10,561 bases of DNA from Opitutaceae bacterium (GCA_009919985.1 RGAX01000086.1:1-10561), one strand, 5' to 3'; shown: positions 1 through 6,994, counted from the first letter of the stretch. A program made the numbers and translations. Notes: generated by a model not told the origin, from the sequence alone.

Positions 1-551
1 CAAAATTCGATCGTTTCTGGTGTCACGCGATAGCCGCCCCAGTTGGGTGGCAGTGGCACATCGGCGCCGGCGTGGTTTTTCTCCAACGCCTTCATGGCAT
101 CTTCTAGGGTGGCGCGTCCGGGTATGACCGCGCTTTGTTGGGCGACCCAAGCGCCGAGTTGGCTGGCGCGTGGGCGGGAGTGAAAATAGGCGGCGCTTTC
201 TTCGCGAGCGACCTTGGTAATGGTGCCTTCGATGATGACTTGGCGTTCCAATACGATCCAGGGGAATACTAGGCTAGCGCGTGGGTTGGCTTCGAGTTCG
301 CGCCCCTTGCGACCCTCGTAGTTGGTATAGAAAACAAAGCCGCGGCCATCGAGTCCTTTAAGCAGCACGGTGCGGGCGGAAGGGCGGCCTTCACGATTGG
401 CGGTGGCGAGCGTCATGGCGTTGGGCTCGGCGATTTTTGCGGCTTCAGCTTCTTGAAACCATTTCTCGAACTGGCGAAACGGATCGCGGGCGAGGTCTTT
501 TTCATTCAGCCCGGCGAGGGCGTAATCTTTGCGGAGGTCGGCCAAGCTCAT
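1..551 (-). CDS. pdxH: Pyridoxamine/pyridoxine 5'-phosphate oxidase, 3' end beyond the window
   Basis: This is the FMN-dependent cytoplasmic oxidase that converts pyridoxine 5'-phosphate or pyridoxamine 5'-phosphate into pyridoxal 5'-phosphate, the last step of vitamin B6 synthesis and salvage. I read 183 codons from an ATG at 551 down to the left edge. The family hallmarks are present in order: the N-terminal MSLADLRKDY and DPFRQFEKWF, the FMN phosphate-binding RTVLLKG (residues 60-66), GFVFYTNYEGRKG (71-83), ERQVIIEG (102-109), YFHSRPRASQLGAW (122-135), and VPLPPNWGGYRVTP followed by IEF at the edge. The next codon begins TG, as expected for the family's IEFWQG. Family members are about 210 residues long, so roughly 30 are missing. 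The N-terminus aligns with the usual family start, so I trust the ATG although no Shine-Dalgarno motif precedes it. It is transcribed away from the TSUP gene. Confidence 0.96.
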   Translation of the reverse strand, partial: MSLADLRKDYALAGLNEKDLARDPFRQFEKWFQEAEAAKIAEPNAMTLATANREGRPSARTVLLKGLDGRGFVFYTNYEGRKGRELEANPRASLVFPWIVLERQVIIEGTITKVAREESAAYFHSRPRASQLGAWVAQQSAVIPGRATLEDAMKALEKNHAGADVPLPPNWGGYRVTPETIEF

Positions 552-675
552 GATGGAGGTGGAGCGTGTGTGTGGTGTTGGACCCTGTCAAAAATCAACT
601 CGCGTGAATACCGGAAAATTGGTGTCCGCGGTCTCCAAGCTTTCGTTTTTCATGGTTTGTCGCGAAACTGCAGGG
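552..675. promoter_or_regulatory. Divergent intergenic region between pdxH and the TSUP exporter gene
   Basis: This 124-base gap must carry start signals for both pdxH (leftward) and the exporter gene (rightward). On the minus strand there is a perfect TTGACA (591 to 586), but no acceptable -10 box follows at 16-18 bases, and the resulting transcript would begin only a few bases before the pdxH ATG. I see no clear sigma-70 pair on the plus strand and no convincing dyad. The role is inferred from gene orientation only. Confidence 0.4.
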
Positions 676-1443
676 ATGGATTTAGCGCCTTGGATATATC
701 CGTTGTTGTTTCTTGCGGCATTAGCTGCGGGGTTGATCGACTCGATCGCTGGCGGGGGCGGTTTGATTGCGTTGCCGGCGTTACTGATGGCGGGTTTTCC
801 TGTACCGCTGGCTCTGGGAACGAACAAACTTCAGTCGCTTTTTGGGAGTGGTATGGCCGCGCTCCATTATGCGCGGCACGGGGTAGTGGATTGGAGGCGT
901 TGCCGGCTTGGAGTGGTTCTCAGCTTCGTAGGCGCACTCCTGGGGGCTTGGACAGTTCAGCGCATTGATGCCAGTCGACTGGGATTACTGATCCCGTGGT
1001 TGTTGGCTGGGATTTTGATTTATACGATAATTCGCCCGCAGATCGGTCAGGATAAACGCGAGCCGCGGATGGCATCGAAATGGTTTTGGTTGGTGGCTGG
1101 GGTCGGGCTAGGTTTCTATGATGGATTTTTCGGGCCGGGTACGGGCATGTTTTGGACGATCGCACTGGTGGTGTTGCTAGGCCAAGATTTCATGGCCGCG
1201 ACGGGTCATACCAAGGTGATGAATGCGGCGAGTAATTTGGCCTCGCTCGGTGTTTTCATCGCGGTGGGTCAGGTCGACTGGATTGCGGGCGGGGTGATGG
1301 TAGTCGGGCAGATTGTGGGTGCGCGGTTGGGTGCCGGGCTAGTGGTGAAAAAAGGCGCTCGCTTCATCCGGCCTGTGTTTCTGACCATGGTGACGCTCAC
1401 TATCGCACGGCTCGCCTACGTTGAACTGACGCGTGTGCGTTGA
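676..1443 (+). CDS. TSUP (TauE/SafE, YfcA-like) inner-membrane transporter
   Basis: This is a 255-residue multi-spanning membrane protein of the TSUP family, whose characterised members export sulfite, sulfoacetate or related small organosulfur anions. The substrate here cannot be told from sequence. The family's two related halves are visible. The first carries GLIDSIAGGGGL (19-30) and ALGTNKLQSLFGSG (46-59), and the second carries GFYDGFFGPGTGMFW (146-160) and GHTKVMNAASNLASLG (177-192). The glycine-rich loop and TNK motif most resemble E. coli YfcA. The reading frame is open upstream to 529, but that extension overlaps pdxH on the other strand and is not membrane-like, whereas MDLAPWIYPLLFLA begins where family members begin. 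An ATG at 652 is an alternative start, adding eight residues. The M20 peptidase gene starts 22 bases after the stop, suggesting co-transcription. Its codons favour G at the third position more than the next gene does. Confidence 0.88.
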   Translation: MDLAPWIYPLLFLAALAAGLIDSIAGGGGLIALPALLMAGFPVPLALGTNKLQSLFGSGMAALHYARHGVVDWRRCRLGVVLSFVGALLGAWTVQRIDASRLGLLIPWLLAGILIYTIIRPQIGQDKREPRMASKWFWLVAGVGLGFYDGFFGPGTGMFWTIALVVLLGQDFMAATGHTKVMNAASNLASLGVFIAVGQVDWIAGGVMVVGQIVGARLGAGLVVKKGARFIRPVFLTMVTLTIARLAYVELTRVR

Positions 1444-1465
1444 GTTAAATTCCTACTTTTTAGCC

Positions 1466-2707
1466 ATGACGCCTGCTGCCTACATCGATCTTAACGCCAA
1501 CGGGCTGCTTAGCCGCTTACAAACCCTTATTGGCATTTCTACGGTCAATCCTCCTGGCGAGAACTACGATAAGATCACAGCTGGCCTCACCCGAAATCTT
1601 ACAGCCCTAGGACTAAAAACAAAACGTTATCCGATTCCTGCGGCTTTGCTAAAAAAATCTCTGCCGGCCACGCAACTTGGATTTCCCCGTTATAATGTCC
1701 TCGGCAAACTGGGCGTGCGCGGCGCGAAGAAGACGATTCATTTCAACGCCCATTACGATGTCGTTCCGGTTTCTGGCCGCTGGCGACACGGCAGTGCGTT
1801 TAGCGGTGCGGTTGAGCGCGGCTGGATTTTTGGTCGCGGCACGGCCGACATGAAGGGCTCAATTGCGAGCTTACTCATGGCGCTAGAAGCGTTGCAAGCC
1901 ACCCGCACGGCTCCGCGGATGAACGTTGAGGTTTCATTCACCGCCGACGAGGAAACGGATTCCGCGCTGGGTACAGGTTGGCTTGTGGAGCACGCGCCGA
2001 TTAAGCCCGACTACGCTGTGGTGATGGAAGGTGGCGAAGGCTCGGCGGTGTGCTGTGGTCACAATGGCGTCGTGTGGCTTGAAGTCACGGTTCACGGTCG
2101 GCCCGCGCACGGTTCGACTCCAGAACGCGGCATCAACGCGCTCGAAAAAATGGCCGCGCTTGTGCTTGGGCTCAACGCGCACAAAAAAGAACTCGCCCGG
2201 CGAAAATTTAAAACACCCGAAGGCCGGACGATGGTACCTACATTAAACATCGGGGGCGTCTTTGGCTGCGGGGAAGGCGCGAAGATCAACACGGTGCCTG
2301 CGACGGCGACGTTCACTATCGACCGTCGGGTGCTCGCGATGGAAAATCACGCGGCCGCAGAAAAAGAACTGCGAGCGGCCCTCGCTCTCGCCGCAAATAA
2401 AATTCCCTATTGCCGGATCACGGTAGCTAAAATTTCGGAGAACTTCGCTTGCTTCACGCCGCCGACGCATCCGTTTTTCGCGGCGATGGCGGCGAGCGTT
2501 GCCGCAGTAAGACAGGAGCCAGCAGTGTTCAACGTTTCAACGGGTTTTAACGACATGCATTTTTTTGCCGCGCACCGTAAAATCCCGACGCTCGGATATG
2601 GTCCGGGCGGAATTGATTACCACGGCGTCGACGAACGTGCTTCGGTGAAAGAGTTGATCGCGAGTGCGAAAATTTATGCGGAGCTGATGACGAAATTTGG
2701 TGGGTAA
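1466..2707 (+). CDS. M20-family zinc peptidase/deacylase (ArgE/DapE type)
   Basis: This 413-residue cytoplasmic metallohydrolase belongs to the ArgE/DapE/carboxypeptidase G2 family, which cleaves amide bonds in N-acyl amino acids or short peptides at a two-zinc site. All expected ligands are visible: H96 and D98 in AHYDVVP, bridging D128 in GRGTADMKG, the base E162 and ligand E163 in TADEET, E188 in VMEGGEG, and C-terminal H386 in GIDYHGVDE. The lid or dimerisation domain begins around residue 200 and contains GRPAHGS (H215), a family hallmark. The frame is open to a GTG at 1433 overlapping the exporter gene, but the ATG at 1466 avoids the overlap and fits the family length. No signal peptide is present. 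I cannot separate acetylornithine deacetylase, succinyl-diaminopimelate desuccinylase or a plain peptidase from sequence. No arginine or lysine pathway gene lies nearby, so no symbol is given. It ends 25 bases before the stop of the convergent hydrolase gene. Confidence 0.9.
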   Translation: MTPAAYIDLNANGLLSRLQTLIGISTVNPPGENYDKITAGLTRNLTALGLKTKRYPIPAALLKKSLPATQLGFPRYNVLGKLGVRGAKKTIHFNAHYDVVPVSGRWRHGSAFSGAVERGWIFGRGTADMKGSIASLLMALEALQATRTAPRMNVEVSFTADEETDSALGTGWLVEHAPIKPDYAVVMEGGEGSAVCCGHNGVVWLEVTVHGRPAHGSTPERGINALEKMAALVLGLNAHKKELARRKFKTPEGRTMVPTLNIGGVFGCGEGAKINTVPATATFTIDRRVLAMENHAAAEKELRAALALAANKIPYCRITVAKISENFACFTPPTHPFFAAMAASVAAVRQEPAVFNVSTGFNDMHFFAAHRKIPTLGYGPGGIDYHGVDERASVKELIASAKIYAELMTKFGG

Positions 2708-2732
2708 AGAGGCTAAAAAAATTTAACCAATT

Positions 2733-3917
2733 TTATTTCGCAGCGATGCCGTCTACAGCGGCTTGTTGAAACGCGCGGCGGACCTCACTGGCGTCGCTGT
2801 TAGGAAAATTGGTGCGCTGAACCATGAGGATGTAAGCGACACCGCGGATAGGATCGATCCAAGCTTGTGTGCCCCAGGCACCGCCGTGGCCGTAGCTGCC
2901 AGCAGAAAGCATAGCGGCAACGCCGGCATGTGGAGTTTTTAAAACGCAGGTACCGATACCCCAGCCGTAGTTCGTTCCGCGGTGGCCGTAGGTGTCGTTT
3001 TGAAAAAAGCCGGTGGGCATGTCGGCGGGTGTTTGCGATGTGGAGAGCAGTTGTAGCGCCACGGGCGAGAGGTAGCGTTGGCCGTTGAGAATGCCGCCAT
3101 TGAGCAACATCTGGCAAAAACGGGCGTAATCGTGAGCCGAGGAATAGAGACCAGCGTTGCCAGTGGGCGGGCGAGTGCCTCGTGCGGGCGGTGACGCAGG
3201 GACCGCTTCAAGTGCGCCGGTAGTTTTGTTTTTCGTGTAAGCCGTAGCGAGGAAAGGCAGGTGTTCGGCGGAGGGATAGTGGGTGGTGTGTTTTAGACCG
3301 AGCGGAACAAAAAGGCGGGTCTGAAGAAATTCATCAAAATTTTTGCCGCTCACAATCTCGACGATGCGGGCGGCTGTATTGATTCCAGATTGGCAGTAGC
3401 GCCATTTGAGGCCGGGCTCATTTTGCATGGGAGCGGCGAGCCAAAGCGGTACGAGATCGGCGAGGGTGCGGGCGTCGCGTACGCTTGTGGCAGAGGCTTC
3501 GCCCAGGCCGGAAACATGGGTGAGAATTTGGAGGAGGGTGAGATTGGCGGGTTGACCGGAGGGTGTCTTGAGGGCCGCAAATGCGGGAATATATGTAGCG
3601 ACGGGATCGGTGAGTTTCAATTTACCCTCGTCTTGTAGCATGAGCACAGCGGTGGCGGTCATGAGCTTGGTCATGGACATGATGTTGAACATCGTTTCTG
3701 GCGTCATGGGACGTTGGGTGGCGACGTCAGCGAAACCATGGGTCTCAAAGTGGAGGACTTTTTCTCGGGAAATCACTAGCGTGACTGCGCCGGCAATTTC
3801 TTTCTCATCGAGAGCTAGCTGCAAGGCGGCGGTGATGCCGGAAAGTGTGGGATCAGCGGCGGTTAACGCGCTAGTTAAAGCGGCACTGAGCACGAGCAAG
3901 CGTAGGGGAGAATTCAT
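2733..3917 (-). CDS. Exported serine hydrolase of the beta-lactamase class C/esterase family
   Basis: This 394-residue protein has the penicillin-binding-protein-like fold shared by class C beta-lactamases, D-alanyl carboxypeptidases and EstB-type esterases. The N-terminus is a plausible Sec signal (short charged start, hydrophobic residues 6-20, Ala-Ala near 20-21), implying a periplasmic or secreted location. The catalytic serine and lysine are in SMTK (81-84), preceded by FNIM. The second motif is probably Y174 in RYCQSG, a Y-x-S form rather than the Y-x-N of true beta-lactamases. The third motif is HGG (344-346) within SYGHGGAWG, replacing K-T-G as in many esterase-like members. These variants make ester or peptide hydrolysis likelier than antibiotic resistance, but the substrate is unknown. 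The gene begins 41 bases after the marC-family stop on the same strand, so the two may share a transcript. No Shine-Dalgarno motif precedes the ATG. Confidence 0.9.
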   Translation of the reverse strand: MNSPLRLLVLSAALTSALTAADPTLSGITAALQLALDEKEIAGAVTLVISREKVLHFETHGFADVATQRPMTPETMFNIMSMTKLMTATAVLMLQDEGKLKLTDPVATYIPAFAALKTPSGQPANLTLLQILTHVSGLGEASATSVRDARTLADLVPLWLAAPMQNEPGLKWRYCQSGINTAARIVEIVSGKNFDEFLQTRLFVPLGLKHTTHYPSAEHLPFLATAYTKNKTTGALEAVPASPPARGTRPPTGNAGLYSSAHDYARFCQMLLNGGILNGQRYLSPVALQLLSTSQTPADMPTGFFQNDTYGHRGTNYGWGIGTCVLKTPHAGVAAMLSAGSYGHGGAWGTQAWIDPIRGVAYILMVQRTNFPNSDASEVRRAFQQAAVDGIAAK

Positions 3918-3958
3918 AATGGGGTTTTGCGGGGAACCAACCAGAAGCGGGGATGAAA

Positions 3959-4540
3959 TTATCCGGTCCAGCCTTTGCGAATCATGCTAATGGCAATGGC
4001 GGCGAGGAGCATGGAAATTATTTTAGAAATTGCGCGTAGGCCGCTCGAACCAATGAGTCGTGCGAGACGTTCGCTGTAAGCAAAAGCGAGGATGATGAGA
4101 ATGAGATTTACCGCGAGAGCGGCGAGCGTCACGGCGAGTCCCAGCGTCTGAGCAAGTAAGATCAACGTGGTGATCGAAGCGGGACCTGCAATCAGTGGCA
4201 TACCCAAGGGTACGACGCCAAAATCTTCAGCGATTTTGGCCGGTTCCTCAGCGGCGGAGTGGACGAGATCACGCGCGGCGAGGATAAAAAGAATGAGGCC
4301 GCCAGCGATTTGAAAGTCGCTGGTGGTGATGCCGACGGCGGTGAAGATGGATTGGCCGAGAAATAAAAACAGCAGCGCGACTCCCCCACCCGTCCAGGTG
4401 GCTTGTTTTGCGATGCGACGACGTTGTTCCGGCGGGGCACCTTGCCCGAGGGCGATAAAAACCGCGGCAAGCCCGATTGGATCAATCGCCACGAAGAGAG
4501 GAATGAACGCTTTTAGGAAGAGTTCGATAATCGGGGGCAT
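3959..4540 (-). CDS. MarC family (UPF0056) inner-membrane protein
   Basis: This is a 193-residue, very hydrophobic protein with about six membrane segments, at roughly 5-31, 48-68, 75-93, 110-132, 137-157 and 172-190. The MarC signatures are AIDPIGL (18-24) in the first segment and GVVPLGMPLIAGPASIT (108-124) after the central loop. MarC proteins were named from the E. coli mar locus but have no firmly established role in drug resistance, so function is left open. The frame extends to a TTG at 4576, which would add twelve polar residues. The ATG at 4540 puts MPPIIELFLKAF at the N-terminus, as is usual in the family. The gene is the first of a leftward pair with the serine hydrolase and diverges from the GH88 gene. 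Its codons are rich in C at the third position, like the hydrolase. Confidence 0.88.
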   Translation of the reverse strand: MPPIIELFLKAFIPLFVAIDPIGLAAVFIALGQGAPPEQRRRIAKQATWTGGGVALLFLFLGQSIFTAVGITTSDFQIAGGLILFILAARDLVHSAAEEPAKIAEDFGVVPLGMPLIAGPASITTLILLAQTLGLAVTLAALAVNLILIILAFAYSERLARLIGSSGLRAISKIISMLLAAIAISMIRKGWTG

Positions 4541-4676
4541 GCGAGGGATTATCGTTGTGTCGGAGATCACGTGCAAGCCCGCCTCGGGCTTATCCGCCGT
4601 GAAGGTTTTAAAGCTAGGGTACTAAAAAAACTTTCGTGCAGTCCGCCTAGTTCATGGTTCTCTCTATGTTTCCGTT
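4541..4676. promoter_or_regulatory. Divergent intergenic region between the marC-family and GH88 genes
   Basis: This 136-base gap serves both the leftward marC-family/hydrolase pair and the rightward GH88 gene, so promoters in both directions are expected. It contains a perfect short dyad (4575-4591, listed separately), a CACGTG palindrome at 4568-4573, and an A-rich stretch near 4622-4630. I could not place a convincing -35/-10 pair on either strand. The last 20 bases before the GH88 ATG are pyrimidine-rich with no ribosome-binding motif. Confidence 0.4.
4575..4591. promoter_or_regulatory. Perfect 7-bp inverted repeat, possible operator or hairpin
   Basis: The halves AAGCCCG and CGGGCTT are perfect complements around the three-base centre CCT. 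The dyad lies 35 bases ahead of the marC-family ATG and 85 bases ahead of the GH88 ATG. Neither strand has a T-run after it, so it is a poor intrinsic terminator. A shared operator in the divergent region is possible but unproven, and the factor is unknown. A seven-base dyad of this kind can also arise by chance. Confidence 0.3.
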
Positions 4677-6089
4677 ATGAAAATCAACGCCACCCTTACT
4701 CCGGCCAAGCTCACGAAAAAAACCGCCCGCGTGTTTGAACTCGCTGGTGAAAAAATCCGCGCGATCGACGCCGCGTGGGACCCAAGCAAGGGCACCCCAG
4801 TTTTTACGGTGCAGGGTAAATACACTTCACGCGGCTGGACTGAGTGGACGCAGGGTTTTCAGTTCGGCATGGCGTTTCTGCACTTTGATGCGACTGGCGA
4901 TACGGCGATGCTCGAACGCGGCCGGGTGAAAACCGTCCGCCACATGGCCTCGCACGTCTCGCATGTCGGTGTGCATGATCACGGTTTCAATAATGTTTCT
5001 ACTTACGGCAACCAGCGCCGTCTCATGCTCGAGGGCAAGACGCGCTTCAACCAAGCCGAGCTCGATTACACCGAGATGGCGTTGAAAGCCTCTGGCGCTG
5101 TGCAAGCTGCGCGCTACGCAACCACCCAATACAAGCAACCATGGTCGCCTATTGCTGGGGCCGCCGGCGTGGCGCCGAGCGGTTACGTGTATTCGTTCAA
5201 TGGCCCGCAGTCCTTGTTTGCTGATACGATTCGCTCCATGCGTTCGCTTGTCGTCGCGCATCAGCTCGGTCACACGCTGATGGGTGAAGGCGACAAGCCC
5301 ACGAACCTTTTGCACCGCGCCATCGAACACGCGGCGACGACCGCGCGTTTCAACGTCTTCTTCGGCCAAGGTCGTGATAGTTACGATGTACGTGGTCGGG
5401 TAGCGCATGAGAGTGTTTTCAATCGTAATGACGGCCAATTCCGTTGTCCGTCCTCGCAGCAAGGTTACTCGCCTTTCACGACGTGGACGCGTGGGGCCGC
5501 TTGGATTATTACAGGTTACGCTGAGCAATTGGAGTTTCTCGATACCGTAAAAGGCTCAGACCTCGATGCGGTTGGTGGCCGGCGTGCGGTCACGGATCTC
5601 TTTTTGGAGACGGCTAAGGCGACGAGCGATTACTACATCGATGGATATTCCGCGAAAGACGGTATTCCATACTGGGACAGTGCCGCGCTTAACACCCACA
5701 AGCTCGGTGATTTTACCAAACGCGCCGCTGATCCGTTTAACGCGCATGAGCCAGTCGATAGTTCCGCTGCAGCGATCGCCGCGCAAGGCATGCTCCGTCT
5801 CGGCCGTTGGCTCGATGCAAATGGGGAAAAAGCCGCCGGCAAAAAATATTTTCAAGCGGGCCTTACGATCGCCGACACGCTCTTCGCTGAGCCATACCTT
5901 TCGACCGACAAAAAACACCAAGGTCTCCTCTTGCACAGTGTATATCATCGCCCGAACGGCTGGGATCACGTGCCGAAGGGCCAAAAAGTGCCGTGCGGCG
6001 AATCCTCGATGTGGGGTGATTACCACGCGATGGAGCTGGCACTGCTGATCCAGCGATTGTCGGAAAATAAATATTACACGTTCTTTTGA
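4677..6089 (+). CDS. Glycoside hydrolase family 88 (unsaturated glucuronyl hydrolase-like)
   Basis: This 470-residue enzyme with an expected (alpha/alpha)6-barrel resembles GH88 unsaturated glucuronyl hydrolases, which remove the 4,5-unsaturated uronic acid left at the non-reducing end of oligosaccharides by polysaccharide lyases. Supporting features in order are GWTEWTQGFQFGMAFL (53-68), HDHGF with D101 (100-104), FADTIRSMR with D183 (181-189), TWTRGAAWIITGYAE (269-283), DGIPYWD (328-334), EPVDSSAAAIAAQGML (358-373), and the C-terminal LLLHSVYHRP (417-426) with ESSMWGDYHAMELALL (442-457). D101 and D183 sit where the two essential aspartates of the Bacillus GL1 enzyme (D88, D149) should lie, by my recollection of that family. 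There is no signal peptide, so it probably acts on imported oligosaccharides in the cytoplasm. No lyase, transporter or regulator of a uronate pathway adjoins it. Transcription should stop at the hairpin just downstream. GH105 is the nearest alternative but fits less well. Confidence 0.85.
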   Translation: MKINATLTPAKLTKKTARVFELAGEKIRAIDAAWDPSKGTPVFTVQGKYTSRGWTEWTQGFQFGMAFLHFDATGDTAMLERGRVKTVRHMASHVSHVGVHDHGFNNVSTYGNQRRLMLEGKTRFNQAELDYTEMALKASGAVQAARYATTQYKQPWSPIAGAAGVAPSGYVYSFNGPQSLFADTIRSMRSLVVAHQLGHTLMGEGDKPTNLLHRAIEHAATTARFNVFFGQGRDSYDVRGRVAHESVFNRNDGQFRCPSSQQGYSPFTTWTRGAAWIITGYAEQLEFLDTVKGSDLDAVGGRRAVTDLFLETAKATSDYYIDGYSAKDGIPYWDSAALNTHKLGDFTKRAADPFNAHEPVDSSAAAIAAQGMLRLGRWLDANGEKAAGKKYFQAGLTIADTLFAEPYLSTDKKHQGLLLHSVYHRPNGWDHVPKGQKVPCGESSMWGDYHAMELALLIQRLSENKYYTFF

Positions 6090-6139
6090 TCTCTGGGTGT
6101 GGGCCTCGCCGAGAGGGGCGTAGCTTAACGCATTTTTCG

Positions 6140-6169
6140 AGACCGCGGTACTAAACCGCGGTCTTTTTA
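6140..6169 (+). terminator. Rho-independent terminator after the GH88 gene
   Basis: A ten-base-pair stem, AGACCGCGGT (6140-6149) with ACCGCGGTCT (6155-6164), closes a five-base loop and runs straight into TTTTT, then A and a second T-run to about 6175. It lies 50 bases after the GH88 stop in the right orientation. The plus-strand sequence before the stem carries T rather than A residues, so it should work rightward only. It isolates the GH88 transcript from the efflux operon. Confidence 0.9.
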
Positions 6170-6206
6170 TTTTTTGGCCTAATACAACCTTTGCGCGTTG
6201 CGGGCT

Positions 6207-6228
6207 GTAATCCTGTGCGCAGTATTAC
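6207..6228. promoter_or_regulatory. 22-base near-perfect dyad ahead of the efflux operon
   Basis: GTAAT (6207-6211) and ATTAC (6224-6228) are perfect complements, and inside them CTG (6213-6215) pairs with CAG (6220-6222). Overall nine of eleven symmetric positions match, centred at 6217.5. It ends seven bases before the ATPase ATG at 6236. A dimeric repressor site is one reading, since TetR-, MarR- and GntR-type regulators often control efflux operons. The other is an RNA hairpin with a four-base loop masking the start. No regulator gene is visible nearby. The dyad also argues that the coding frame begins after it, not at the upstream TTG. Confidence 0.4.
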
Positions 6229-6235
6229 CCACTCC

Positions 6236-6976
6236 ATGGCCCACGCCGCATTCAACCCAGCAGATACTGCTTCAGTGACCGTTTTTCAGGCTCGGGCATT
6301 GGCAAAAACTTATGGTGAAGGAGAAGCAATGGTGCATGCACTGGCTGGAGTGGATCTGGAGTGTCGCGCCGGAGAATTAGTCGTCGTGCTCGGAGCTTCT
6401 GGCAGTGGTAAATCGACCTTACTAAATTTGTTGGGCGGGCTCGATACGCCCACCAGCGGCAGTTTATTTTATCGCGGATGGGACCTTGCCGGCGCCGACG
6501 AAGCGGGTTTGACGCGTTATCGGCGCGAAGCGGTGGGCTTTGTTTTTCAGTTTTATAATCTGATCCCGAGTCTGACTGCTCGAGAGAACGTGGCGCTCAT
6601 TACCGAGATCGCCTCGGATCCGATGAGCCCGGAGGAAGCGCTTCATATGGTGGGGCTCGGGGCCCGTATGGATCATTTTCCCGCGCAGCTTTCAGGTGGC
6701 GAACAACAACGTGTCGCGATTGCGCGTGCCATTGCGAAACGCCCCGCCGTACTCATGTGCGACGAGCCCACGGGAGCTCTTGATGTGAGCACAGGCAAGA
6801 CCGTGCTTGAAGCCATTGAGCGAATTAACCGCGAACTCGGCACGCTCACGTTAATCATTACCCATAATTCGGTGATGGCTGAAATGGCCGATCGGGTTCT
6901 CACCCTTTCCGACGGTCATATCACGGGCGAAAAACATAATCGTACGCGCGCCGCCGCCAGCACGCTGGTGTGGTAA
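6236..6976 (+). CDS. ABC transporter ATP-binding protein, LolD/MacB class
   Basis: This 246-residue nucleotide-binding subunit powers the permease encoded next. All ABC motifs are intact: Walker A GASGSGKST (53-61), the Q-loop in FVFQFYNLIP (Q105), the signature LSGGEQQRVAIARA (152-165), Walker B VLMCDE with catalytic E177 followed by the D-loop (GALD, 180-183), and the H-loop histidine in IITHNS (H210). The YNLIPSLTARENV stretch after the Q-loop is typical of the LolD/MacB/FtsE group, which works with FtsX-type permeases and moves substrates in the periplasm by mechanotransmission rather than through a channel. The frame is open back to a TTG at 6191. I chose the ATG at 6236 because family homology begins near residue 14 and the upstream part contains a dyad. 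The stop lies 18 bases before the permease start, so co-transcription and translation are expected. Confidence 0.94.
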   Translation: MAHAAFNPADTASVTVFQARALAKTYGEGEAMVHALAGVDLECRAGELVVVLGASGSGKSTLLNLLGGLDTPTSGSLFYRGWDLAGADEAGLTRYRREAVGFVFQFYNLIPSLTARENVALITEIASDPMSPEEALHMVGLGARMDHFPAQLSGGEQQRVAIARAIAKRPAVLMCDEPTGALDVSTGKTVLEAIERINRELGTLTLIITHNSVMAEMADRVLTLSDGHITGEKHNRTRAAASTLVW

Positions 6977-6994
6977 AATCTACGCGGATCGGTC

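Noticed and set aside
586..591. Perfect TTGACA on the minus strand ahead of pdxH
   Set aside because: No reasonable -10 hexamer lies 16-18 bases downstream, and the implied start point would leave almost no leader before the ATG.
529..675. N-terminal extension of the TSUP gene back to 529
   Set aside because: It overlaps pdxH, is polar and cysteine-rich without family similarity, and the family N-terminus matches the ATG at 676.
2711..2728. Imperfect inverted repeat GGCTAAA/TTTAACC between the convergent M20 and hydrolase genes, possible two-way terminator
   Set aside because: The stem is mostly A-T pairs with a mismatch on one strand, and no clean T-run follows on either strand. It is too weak to annotate.
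4599..4625. GTGAAG and TACTAA as a possible promoter for the GH88 gene
   Set aside because: The spacing is only 15 bases and both boxes match consensus poorly.
4827..5528. 233-codon antisense open frame inside the GH88 gene
   Set aside because: The plus-strand frame carries clear GH88 motifs throughout this span, and the antisense product is Arg/His/Thr-rich with no recognisable domain. It is a shadow frame.
6115..6163. Sequence resembling the 5' end of a tRNA (GGGGCGTAGCTTAAC) followed by a stem with a seven-base loop
   Set aside because: The loop lacks the invariant U before the anticodon, there is no T-arm or matching acceptor 3' strand, and the stem with its T-run is fully explained as an intrinsic terminator.
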